From Balaenoptera acutorostrata (taxonomy: Eukaryota > Chordata > Mammalia > Artiodactyla > Balaenopteridae): a DNA stretch of 64,000 nt. The position numbers were made by a program, and so were the translations under genes. Below are positions 11,101 to 23,100 of this stretch, piece after piece. The notes under the pieces were generated by a model. It worked only from the letters and a program-made list of their open reading frames with translations. It made no database searches and was not told the DNA's origin. The stretch is from NCBI RefSeq assembly GCF_949987535.1, contig NC_080072.1, positions 58,256,460-58,320,459 of the forward strand, read 5' to 3'. The first letter of the stretch is position 1, and the number at the start of each line of letters is the position of its first letter.

Positions 11101-14100
11101 CTCAAAACTTGAAAATCCCTGGTTTTGCTTTTGTTTCATAAATCCAGGCCTCCTGGGTCACTGGGAGGCAGGCTAACTATGGCAGGCTCCCTGAGGCTGG
11201 GTTTGTGAAAATCCCAGTAACTGCCCTATGGAAAGGAACTGGCAGAGACAAGAATGCCGTTTCTTCCAAGTATCTTTCTGTGCAGATGCTATTTTCCACT
11301 GGGCAATGCTCTATCACAGGATCAAGACAGGAATTAACAATTGGGCAGCCCCTTAAAGTTTCCTTTAGGTGCCCTGAGAGATTGCTGGCCTGCTATGGCA
11401 GGAGTGAATGCACTGGAAGATGTCCCTGTGACCTCTTCCCTATGACCCTGAGTCCCTTAAGCAGCCACTTGGCCTCCTACTGGTCCCCTGTCATCTCAGG
11501 AAAGCAAACCTCAGCCCTTGACATCTCTGTGCAGAGAGACCTTAACTGGCTGGTGGGCACTAAATGTGCTCATTTCATCTAAAGAGGTAGTAAGACTTCA
11601 TTGATTTTGAAGAGACCATAGAAGTAGTTTGGTTTACAGAAGGGATCGTAAACAGTGACAGATGGCATCTTTGCTCCCAGTGTGCCCTATGGGGTAGGGC
11701 AGGATGCAAAACTACAGGGGAGATCTTGGGTAAATCCAGCTCGGTTCCTTCCTTTGTGGCCTTGGGAAGTCACCTCACCTCTCTGGTCCTCAGCTTCCTC
11801 ATGCAGAATATGAGGACAATTTCTGACTCACAGGGTGGTTGTAAGGATTAACCGAGATACCAATGTACAGGGAGCACATCACCCAGAGCAGATGCTCAAC
11901 AGACACTCTCTTACTGCCTGCCTTCCCGCCCTCCCTCCCTCCCTCCCTCTTTCTCTCTTTCTCTCTTTCTTTCTTCATTACTTCTCGTCTGCTTCCTCAC
12001 TCTGCCTTTGCCGAATCTAGAAAGGGAATGAAACTGGAGTGAGGTTCAAGTTGAGAGGGATTTCCTGGGCTGTTACTCTGAGTGCTTGGAGGACTAGCCC
12101 TGCAGGGCTTAGGACTGCTAACAATCCAGCTCTGAACCCTTCGTGGAGCCTTGCTCTCATCCGGAAGCTGAGATGAGCACAGCCAGCCCTGGAAGCCCGA
12201 GGTCCGAGTGGGGCTGGGACTCCAGGTGAGGCTGTAGTCACCTTCTGCTTCATCTTAGAGAAAAACAGCAATAACATCAACAAAGGGACTCTCTGATTGG
12301 CAAGGAGGTAAAGAGGCCAAAAAGCCTTTCTGATGAGGGAAGAATCTTAGCTCCTGCACCTCAATAAGACTGAAGAAACCCAGAAGCTCCAGACTCCCAT
12401 ATTTTTAATGGGTACGTTCAGGCCCAAAGGCTGGGGGGGGTGGGCAGGGCTGGGGCAATGTCCACATGGCTCTACCTCTGCGGTACCAGCCTCTTTCAGC
12501 CCGTCACATACCACCACAGAGCTCTTCAAGGGCCTTTTTGGTTTTGTAACCCTCTTTTTGAATGGTCAAGTTTTCCACATGCAGGTCTTTGAGTACTTTC
12601 TTTTAGGTCATGGATGGTCACTGAAAGGTCCTGACGGCCAACTAGACCTTAGGTATTTCTAAGAAGAGAAAGGGAGGGGGCTTCCCTGGTGGCGCAGTGG
12701 TTGAGAATCTGCCTGCTAATGCAGGGGACACGGGTTCGAGCCCTGGTCTGGGAAGATCCCACATGCCGCGGAGCAACTGGGCCCGTGAGCCACAACTACT
12801 AAGCCTGCGCATCTGGAGTCTGTGCTCCGCAACAAGAGAGACCGTGATAGTGAGAGGCCCACGCACCGCGATGAGGAGTGGTCCCCGCTCGCCGCAACTG
12901 GAGAAAGCCCTCGCACAGAAACGAAGACCCAACACAGCCAAAAATAAATAAATAAATAAATAAATTTAAAAAAAAAAAAAAAAAAAGTAAGGGAGGAAGA
13001 AGAAACAAGGGAGGTGGAAAAAGAGCCCCGTCCCCCCAAGTCTTATTGTCTCTCTAAGGATGGCATTGAGGCCTGCGGCTGGGAGGCTTACCGAAGGCTT
13101 CCGAGAGCCCAAACACCTTCTGGTTGTAGACGTCTGTCTTGTCCCAGATGAAATAATAGGACAAGTCTGGGGCTGCAGCAAACCACTTCCTGAAGAGGTG
13201 GCCCTCAACCGCCACCATGAGGTGGACCTTCATGAGGTTGAAGGGGATGGTGGGGTGGGTGAGGCTGATCCTCAGGACAGATTTGTAGCCAGGGGTGCGG
13301 CTGCTCAGGTAGCTCAGCCTCATCTTGCAGCCAGAGATGGCGATTTCCTCCTGCAAAGCCTAGAGAGACAGATCACAGCAGGTGACGGTCACAGAATCAC
13401 TGGTGGAGGGAAGGTGGCCACAGCCCCACATACTCTGGGTGTTCAAGAGGCAGAGGAGGATGCAGAGAAGGAGGAGGAGAGAAAGGGAGAGGAGGAGCAG
13501 GAACTAGGAGACTGAGAAGAAGGGAGAGGAGGAAGCGGAGTGTGAAAGGGAGGGGGGGAAGGAAGAGAAGGGAGGAAGGGGCATGGGAGGAAAATGAGAG
13601 CCAGAAGGCCTGGTTTCCGGGGCAGCTCTTACTCGGTACATCCCTGCCTCCATAAGCCTCGGGTTCCTCCTTTCAGCAGGGATGACGATGATCATCTCAT
13701 TGCATTAATGAGAGGATAACACGTGTAAAGTATTTATCATACTGTCACCTTTCATTCACTAGCTGTGTCATCCCAGAAAACTCACGGAACCTCTGAATCT
13801 CTGTTTCCTCACTGGATTAGTTTGAGGACTGGGTAAGGTCACATACATAAAGTGCCCAGCACATAACGGACACTCAGTAAATGTTACTAATGATGACGGT
13901 GCTGCCGGTGCTGGAAGCAGGGGGCACTGGGAAGTTCCCTCCGACCGATGTGGACAGGTGGCTCAGAGAGAAGGCCTGCTTCTCTCTCAAAATTTTCCTA
14001 AAGGAAGATCTGTTACAAGTGGCTTTCCTCTTCAGGAAGGTAAACAGAGGCTAGAGATGTGGACCGAACCATTATGCAGGGTTGGGAACACAGGCTGCCA

Positions 14101-17100
14101 AGGACCTGCAGCTAAGGCCCCCAGCTCATCAGTAGAAAGAGGACAGATGGGCTGCACGGAGTCTGTGTGCTCCAAGGCTGTGCCAGAGGGGCAGAGTGGT
14201 GGGAAAGGCAGTGCTTTACCTACTGGTGCAATGGGCTCAGCTCCAAGATGGGAAGTTGAAATTAATGCCAAGATGCCCAGGCACATGGCAAAAGTGGAGA
14301 ACTTTTATTGGCTTGATGCTCTGGGCTCTGTTTCAAGAAGGGGACGTTAAATCAATTGAGGCTAACGTATCCATTAAAAGGACAATGATTATTTTACCCT
14401 CGTGGTCACAGGGGAACTGGGCCTTCACAAAGAAAGCCTCTTCCTCTCAGTCCATGTCATAGATGGGTGTGAACTCCCACCCCAACCCACTCTCCTGAAC
14501 ACACGACATTTTCGGGATTGGGCCTACCCCAAAGCAAGCTTCCTAAATTTCAGCTCACAAGTTCTAGGCAAAGCTGGGCTTGAGTGCCATCCAGATGCTG
14601 TCATAAATATTTACTCTCCTTAACATACCCTTCAAAATGTACATCTCCCTGTACTTGCAAAGGCTAGCCAATGACAGGACTGGGAAAACCCAAGAGTTTG
14701 TTTTCATGTATTTCATGAATCTGATAATAAGCAAGGTTTGTGACCCAGCTGGGCCCGTAGACACCCAGCCCAGAGAGCACTGTAAAGAGAGGGGGACCTT
14801 TCACCTCATTTGTTTCAAAGTCCCTGCTCCTGGGAAGATGTCTCGCTGGAGCTGAACCAGTGCTGAGTAACAAATCACCCCTCCCCAGCAAGCTCTGTCT
14901 CCACTGACAAGCATTCCATAAGAAAGGTCAGCCTGGTGGTGGAGACAGGAGACAAGCGCTGAATGTCTGAAAAGGAGTGAGGTTTCAACCTGTGGGTGCA
15001 ATGAGAATTCCGAAATGGTTGTGTTTCCTTCTTGAGGGCTGGCGTCTGAAGCCACTCAACAGGGCGTAGCGGAGAGATGTGCTTGCTTAGCCCAGCAAGA
15101 AATACACACACAAACGTGTCTAAACACCCCGCTCCGCCAGCACCGGAGATCATTAATCTGCACGTTGCCAGAGCTCTCATGAGGCCGGCGGGACGGCTGG
15201 GGCTTCTCCCCCAGTTTCTGCACTGCCATCCCTCCTCCTCCCCAGGCTTCGTTTCTGCCATTAGAAATTGGGCCGGGATGGCAGAAGAAATTCAAGTCCA
15301 CACAGCTTTGTTAGGCAAAGAATCCATCTTGATTTCTATCAGATTAAAATGCATTTTTCCAAGTTACTTCCTTTTAATGATAATGAAGTAAAGCACTTGC
15401 ATGTATAGATTTGATCCACAGCACTCATTAACTGGCATGAAGGCAGTGTGTGTAAGATAATCTCAATAGTAATAATGGTTAAAATTCACTGAGCACTTAG
15501 TAGGTGCCAGATATCGTGCCAAGTATCTCATACACATTTTCTCATTTAATCTTTAGTACGACGCAAACATTTGGGACCCTCTGCCTCACTCCTCTTGGTG
15601 GAAACTATCATCGCTATTTTTAACAGAAATAAGGAGGGGCGGGGGAGACACTGGAGGTTGGGGAAAGGGGACGTGGAAGTGAACTGGGTGGCAGAGTGGA
15701 GAGGGGGTGGGAATTTATTATATGCTGGAGGGTGCCAGGCACTTTACAGGGCTCATGTGTATTAAGTGTGTAAGGGGGTGGCCATCACAGGCTCACAGCA
15801 CGGGGGCTGGGGTCTGGATGGTGCGCTGATGGGCTCTCTCTTTCCCCTGTCTCTGAGATCCTCCTCCACCTCCCAAATGAAATAAAGGCATGGAGAAATG
15901 CAGTTAAGAAAGCTGGGTATACCTGAATTTCCGGAACGATGGGGCCTTTCTCTGCACAGGAGCTGGCGAAGGACGTCAGTGGGGAAGGAGACAGGACAGG
16001 GTTGGGGCGGGCGAAGTTGCTCAGGTCACAGCTGGGAATCTCATTCTCCTCGTGCCGCATGATGATGGTTTCCATGACAAAGAAGCGATCCCAAGGCAGC
16101 CAGAGGGTGTGCTCCTGTGTGATGAAGGGGGCCCGCTCGAACCGCAGGATGATGGAGATGCCGCCATTTGTGACCAAGTCAAAGCTGTTTGGGAGGGGAG
16201 GGTGAGAAGGAGAGGAGAGGGAGGGGCAGGAGAGGAAGGACGCAGGAGATGAGGAGGAGGAACAGAGGAAGGAGGAGAAAGAGAGGCAGAGAAAGGAGAA
16301 AAAATTACACCGAAGGATCTGAGCACTTGTTGAGGGAGACTCTAAAACCTGAAAGACTTGACCGCGGTCACAAACAGTGATAGAGATTCCAGAAAGCATT
16401 ATTGTTTTGAAAGTGATTCACCGTAGAGAATTTGCCAAAACCAAACAACAACCTGCTTTGGGGAGCCATTTGCTAGGACACGGGACCGCTGATGAGCCTC
16501 TGCTCGGGTGCTCCTGGTACTTAGGGCCTCTTAGAGCTGAAGCCCAGTGAAAATTCATCAGAATAAAGCAGAACAAACCCTGCCCTGGTGTTAGAACTCT
16601 AAGCCTAGTCCTGGCTCTGCCGTGGGCTACTGTGTGACCTTGGGTAAGTCATTTAGCCCGTCTGATTCTCAAGTTTCTCATCTGTAAAAGGCAAAGGTTC
16701 AAATAAATTATTCTTAAGTCATTAGGATTCTATGACTCTACAGCAATTTTATCTCTGATTATGATACTCAACCAGGCCTTTGGAGTTACAAGATAGCAAG
16801 GTAGTTTAGAGACGGGCACAGTTAGAATCACAGTAACTTAGAAGTGAAAGAGGAACCAGAAGACTGAGTCCCAACCTCCAAGTTGAGATGAGATCTCCGT
16901 GGCTGTGTCCCTGAGAGCTGGTCACCCAGCCTTTGTTCATTGCCCTTTGGGGATGGCCAGAAACTTGCTGGCAGGTCTGTTTTGGGTTCTGGCATCTTAG
17001 CTCCCATCACCTGCAGACAAACCTGGCAGGGCACTTGCCCATCCAAGCCTTAGCATGGACCTTTTTTTTTTAAAAATCCCAGGAAACTGAGTTCCCACTT

Positions 17101-20100
17101 GTACACTCCATGTTTCTGACACTGAGCGTCTGATCTGAGGGTTCAGCAGCTAGGTGGTCAGAGGCCAGATGAGCTCACGTTATAGAAGACGGGAAAGGAG
17201 GCCCAGGTGTAAGCCCAGGTATGTCACTAGTCCTGCAGGCTGGGTCTGCTTTGCCAGCTAGAGTGTGTGGTTGCTACTTAAGACCCCATGTTCGATGTGC
17301 AACAAGATTAATTCAGACCAGAGTTTTGTGTCCTTCCCCCACCCCATCAAAACAGAAAGCTTAAAATCAAGTAACAGTTGAACCGCTAGGTCATCTGACC
17401 TAGTCCCCTCTCTGAATCTGATGCTTTAGTTCCTTCTACAGAACCACTATCAAGGGGCTATTTGGTTCCTGTTTGCACATTTCCAGTGATGAGGAGCTTG
17501 CTATGTTCGCAGGTGGACTGTCCCATCTTTGGTTAGTTCTGACTGTTAGCAGACTTTTTTGGGGGGGCGGGAATTGAGCCTGGGTCCCTCTCCTAATAGC
17601 TCCTTAGCCATTGGGACATGTTCTACCTGCTGGGGTGACTTCAAACTAGTCTTCCTCTGCCTTTGACAGTCCTTTAGGACTTGCAAAACAGTGATCCTGT
17701 CCACCTGCCACCTCCTGGTGATGTCTCTTTGGACAAAGTCCTTTAGCTATTACTTTTAGGATGCATTTTCAAGGCCTGTCCTCATCTTGCTTTTTTGGAT
17801 GGAGGGCTTCTGCTAACTCCTTACCCACTCAGAATTCCAGTCCCCTCCCCTGGGATCCCACTGCACCATGTGCACTTCTCCTAACAGCCCACATCACATT
17901 GCACTGGAATCATACATTCACTCTCAGGCCTGGGGACACTGATTCCTCTCAGCCGTTCCAGAACTTAGCCCAGTGCTTGATGGTTATAGTTTATAGAATG
18001 AACTCATGAGTGATGTTGTCAATTTCTTCTGAATTGGCTGTATATTAAACACCCTAAGTTCCTTCTTCCTTTGGCTATTACCGTAAGTCAACCTGACATT
18101 TACCTGTGCAGTTGGTCTTAAGAGACCCCACTGCAGGACCTCACCTTCATCTCTGATGAACACACCTGGTGGGACTGGCCTCATTGCTCCAGCGTGCTCC
18201 TCCCTCCTCTAGAAGCTGCAGGGATTTTGCACTGAACTAGTGTCAAATCTTGCTCGTGGTAGATGGCGCCCTCCGATCTGGGTCCCCAAGCTCCAAAGCC
18301 TGACTCGTCTGTCCTTTGCAGATGCTTTTCATCTGTTTTGCCTGCTCTTCACTCGGCCCCTTCTAGGCCCACATAACCTTCGAGTAGAGGAAGTTGGGTA
18401 CCATCATTCTTCAATACATAATAATAGAGAAACACCAGGGAAGGTGTTTATTTTCAACTAAGAGTTCAGGTTTTGGCTTTCCAGGAGAATATCCAGGGTT
18501 TGGGGAAAATACCCAGGGAACAGAACTGAACAGCATCTGTACTTTGACAGAACACTTAACTGTCAAACAGAAGTTTGGCCTGACTTACAAGCTCCCTTCG
18601 TGACAGGATGAGCGTGGGGAGGGAGTGAAGACAAACATGAAAAGACATATTCTCAAGGCCGTGAGCCAGTTGGGGCAGCTGGCCTAGCCAACAGCGGGGT
18701 GTGATTGGCTCTTGCCAAGAGCCAGGCCTGCTCATCTGGAGGGAAACCTTGCTGTGGACATGGGCGTGACACTGACCTCAAAGGGAAGGCCTGCTTCTCA
18801 GATGAAGCCCCAACAGTGAGGGCCAGTCCGAGCACTGCCACTTAGTCCACAGGTGAGTTCCGTCACCTGTCTGAGCCTCAATCTCCTCACGTGAGATGAA
18901 GGTGACGATCATCATCACTTGGCAGGGTTATTAATGAGACAGATGAGATAATGGATGAGGAAAGCACTGGGCTCCATTCCCTGGGCTTCGTGCTCCGTAT
19001 AATCCCATCTTTCAATTCAATGAACCTGAACTGCTTCTCTTGTCTGCTATTCTTTAAACATTTTTCTTCATGATTTCTATTTTCCATCTTTTTAAAGATC
19101 TCTTTGGCTAACTTCCCTGCCACTGTTTTCTGTTTGTGAGCTCTTGTTAAGACTTGAGGTCTGGTATTTCAGCATAGGGCCGGGGTGGGAGATCTGGACA
19201 AAGGCAAGTGTCATGGTGCCTGCCGGGAAAGTGAGGAATACAAAGATGAATTAGACCTGGTCCCTGGACTTGCATGTACTGTTATCTCCGGGCGATATCT
19301 CTGGCCTTACAGTTTCTCCTCGGGTATGAGAAATAGGAAAGAAGGTGAGTCAGGGACAAGGGGGAGGGAAATGGGCAAGATGCTACCCGTTCACATATAA
19401 CAAACAGGGTTCTTCAGACACATATTAGAGAATAAGTAATGACTTTCCCATACATTATGCAGTGTCTAAGATGGGAAGAAAATTTAAGCCCCCTAATGCA
19501 TTGGTAAGAACTGTTCTGAAACTCAAGCTTTAGGCTGTAGCAGCTCTGGCTACTCTGGTGTAATTTAGCTGGCCAGTACAGGAAATATGGCTGATACTTA
19601 CCGCCCAGGATGTCCATCCTCTCAGGAGGTAGTAGAGATCGCAAGGGCAGCACAACAGGAGGAATCAAAGCCTGGAGGTGCTAATTGGGCATTCCCCAAG
19701 GGCCACCAAATTTACTGGACTCTGGTGTGTTTTATGGACTCACCCTAACCAAGCACAGTGGGCAGAGGACGGACTACTCTCCATCTCACATGAATGATGG
19801 ACAAATTTTATGGCCAAAAAAAAAAGAGCGGTCCCCATGTCTCCTTTTTGATGACTGTTTCACAGCAGGTAATAATGTAGTCAGGATACTTGTTGCCTAT
19901 GATGCTCACATCTTCTATTTCCATAAAGCAGGCAGCCCTGAGCTGGAAGGTGGTAAAGACACCATGAGGAAGGAGACTTCCCCCTGCTGTAGCGCAAGTC
20001 TGCGCTGAGGTGCTTCCAGGGGTCGGTGGCCTGGCCCGGATAGATGATCCCTGGGGACTGGCCACCAACCTCTTCCATTCATAGGGAGGGGGAGGAGCTA

Positions 20101-23100
20101 AGAGAGGGCTCCCCATGCCCAGCTTGCCAACCCCGTCTAAGAGGCACATATGTCTACAAACAGATGAGCCCCTACTTCATTATCACCTCGGCCAGGACAT
20201 GTTCACATCTGAGATTGGATTAAAGAGGTGCTGAAATCAATCAGGCTGGAGCACAGTTTCCAACACAGAGTGAAAATCAACCTTATGGGCCCACACTTAG
20301 CCAGATGGACTACCACCACCTGATTTTATTAAAAATAGAGGACTTGTCACCACTGACAGCCTAAATATTCCACTCTCCTCCTTCCCCTCCTCTTCTCTTC
20401 AAAATAGTCTCATGGCTTGCGTTGTAATCATCACCTTTTTAAGTTGTAATTTTAATAAATTGCGAATATTTATTGTATACTTACTATGTGCTAGACCCTG
20501 GAGATACAGCAATGAATCAGAGTGGGGCAGGGAACTAAGATTTATTAAACACCTACTATGTGCATGGTGCTTTTCCATTCATCATAGAATCAAATCCTTA
20601 CCACCACCATGTAAGATAAATAGTATTAGGACCATTTAACAGATGAAGAAGCTGAGGCCAAGAGAGGTAAGGAGATTTGTCTAAGAACACATAGCCAACA
20701 AATGAGGGAGCTAGAGTGATTAAAGAAACTTGACTTCATTCAGGCTGATGAACTGAAGGTTCTCACAGGGATCTGAAGGTCAGAGTTCTGTAATCACTCA
20801 GTGGCTTCCATAGACCTGGGTGGTTGCAGATGGAAACCACACAGCAGGAATGCTGAGACTTCCGGAGCTCTCTGGTCTATGGAAAATGGTCCACGTGACA
20901 GTATTTTATATCATAAGCCATGCAACAGAACAATATGTATAAGGTACCGCATGCTTACTCTGAGAAACAAAGAAGAAGAAGCTGCTTAATTTAGAGCCAA
21001 AGGGATTTAGGCCAGAGTCAGCTACAAGGTCACACAGCTAGCACATTGCAGGGCTGGGCACATGGATTCAGGTCCTCTGACTCCAAGTCCTATCCTTTTC
21101 GCACGCTGTCATTCCAGCAGCAGCTATGTGGCAAGACCACGAGAGCAGGGCCTTCACCAACCCTGGTCCCCAAAAGGCCTCTTACCTGCCATCTTGCCTG
21201 CTGATCGTGTATCCAAAGAGAGGGTTATTGACGAAACTGATGTTCACACCAACCAGCGGGGTCCCATCTGATGTCATTACTTGACCACGAATGACACATG
21301 CATGCCTGGGGGTAGAAAAGAGAGAATAACATGACCTACCTTTCACGTTAGAACCCTGGCTGGCAGGTCAGAAGACTGAGGCAGGTGACTCAGACATATC
21401 TTGGCACCCAGGGGCTCATGGTATCCACTCAAGATGAGCACTACCTTTTTTTTTTATTGCCTCAATGTAAGTCATCAAAGCATCCTCTAAAGAATTATTA
21501 CTGAAAAAGGTTTTCAGATATCTCACTTAGAGGGTTATTTTCTATGGATACCGTACTATGCTGTAAGGAGAAAAAGCTGATGGGGTAGGGCAGTGCTATA
21601 CAGTGTAGTTATGCATGTGAATTTGGAGTCACGTGACTTGGGTTCAAAACCTACCTCTGTCACAGCTCTTCTTTTTTTTAAATGTTTATTTATTTATTTA
21701 TTTTCTTATTAGTCATCCATTTTATACACATCAGTGTATACATGTCAATCCCAATCTCCCAATTCATCACACCACCACCTCCACCCTTCCACCACCTTCC
21801 CCCCTTGGTGTCCATACGTTTGTTCTCTACATCTGTGTCTCAATTTCTGCTCTGCAAACCAGTTCATCTGTACCATTTTCTAGGTTCCACATATATGCGT
21901 TAATACACGATATTTGTTTTTCTCTTTCTGACTTACTTCACTCTGTATGACAGTCTCTAGATGCATCCATGTCTCTACAAATGACCCAATTTCGTTCCTT
22001 TTTATGGCTGAGTAATATTCCATTGTATATATGTACCACATCTTCTTTATCCATTCATCTGTTGATGGGCATTTAGGTTGCTTCCGTGACCTGGCTGTTG
22101 TAAATAGTGGAGTCACATGACTTGGGTTCAAAACCTAGCTCTGGCACAGCTCTTTGAGTCTCTGTTTTTTCATCCTCGTGCACAGTAAGCTCCATAAATG
22201 GCAGTGATCTTTATTGTCACTAAGAGTCTCACTGGAAGCAGACATTCAAGAAAGTGAACAGGATAGAGGGCACTTCCTCTCACCTGGCATTGGAGACAGG
22301 AGAAGGGCAGATGCTGGTGTCCCCTGAGAGTGGTTTCTAGAACTTGGCACCTCTCCCAACATCCCCCCTCCCATTCTCCCTCTATATTCCAGGCAACAAG
22401 GCATCTCCTTTTCCCAAACTTGCCAGGCAGATGTTGTTCAAAGCCTCTGTGTCTGTGCAATGTTCTTCCATCTGCCTCAGATATCATTCCTGTACCCCTC
22501 TCCCAACATTCTCATCCTTGAAGACCCAACTTCCAATGACGCCTCTTCCCTGAAGCCTTTCTTGATGCCCCTAATTAGAACTAGTCACTGTCTCTTCCAA
22601 AACCTGGCACAAACCCCTTGATACCCTACCACACTGTACATGTTTCTCCACTCCACTAGATCACCAGCTCTTTGAGGCCAGGGTCAAGGTCTATTTCCTT
22701 TTTTCTCTCTAGAGTGCCCGGGAGTGCCTAACAAGTACCAGGTGATTGTTTAAAAAAGCAAAAACAAAAACAAACAAACAAAAAAAACCAAAAAAGCAAA
22801 AACAGTAGGTTGAGTAAATAAGTGGGACAATTAGAGATCATCTAGAATGATGTTTTTTCAAATATTTCAGAAAACAGAATCTTTTTGGCAGATGATATTT
22901 TATAAGGATCCCCAAGTGGAAAACCAATAAAAACAAGATCTGCTCCAGATGAAGTAGGGGTGGGACCCGCTTTCCCCTTGGGGTGGTTCTGAAAGCAACT
23001 CTGTAGAGTCTTAGTTTCTGGAGAAGCCAGAGGAAAGCCAGTTGGAAAATCACGGAGTTAGTGGAAGAAGATGAAACTGGGTCCACAGACGGCATGTTAT

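Larger units (their letters stand above)
10341..13091 (-). other. TENM4: TENM4 intron (2751 bp)
   Basis: Contains a plus-strand old L1 3' end (10515-11030), a MIR (11690-11905), a pyrimidine simple repeat (11921-11976) and a long CHR-type SINE (12681-12986) only about 100 bp from the donor of the exon at 13092. Confidence 0.9.
13360..15922 (-). other. TENM4: TENM4 intron (2563 bp)
   Basis: Contains a purine-rich tract on plus (13446-13602), a MIR (13741-13895), a repeat-free AT-motif block (about 15110-15440) and a MIR remnant near 15475-15560. Confidence 0.9.
16185..21185 (-). other. TENM4: TENM4 intron (5001 bp)
   Basis: Starts with a purine-rich tract on plus (16191-16305) next to the acceptor. 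It holds MIR pieces (16590-16745, about 18840-18960, 20540-20725). The middle, about 17100-18800 and 19000-20400, is mainly unique sequence with no recognised gene. Confidence 0.9.

Noticed and set aside
12681..12986. tRNA gene suggested by the B-box-like GGTTCGAG
   Set aside because: It is part of a tRNA-derived SINE, as are the other three similar sites.
15785..16399. 204-residue minus-strand open frame
   Set aside because: Only the part over 15923-16184 is TENM4 exon; the rest reads through the polypyrimidine tract (Ser/Pro-rich) and the donor.
21880..22131. Minus-strand open frame with L1 ORF2 end
   Set aside because: Remnant of the truncated L1; not a functional gene.
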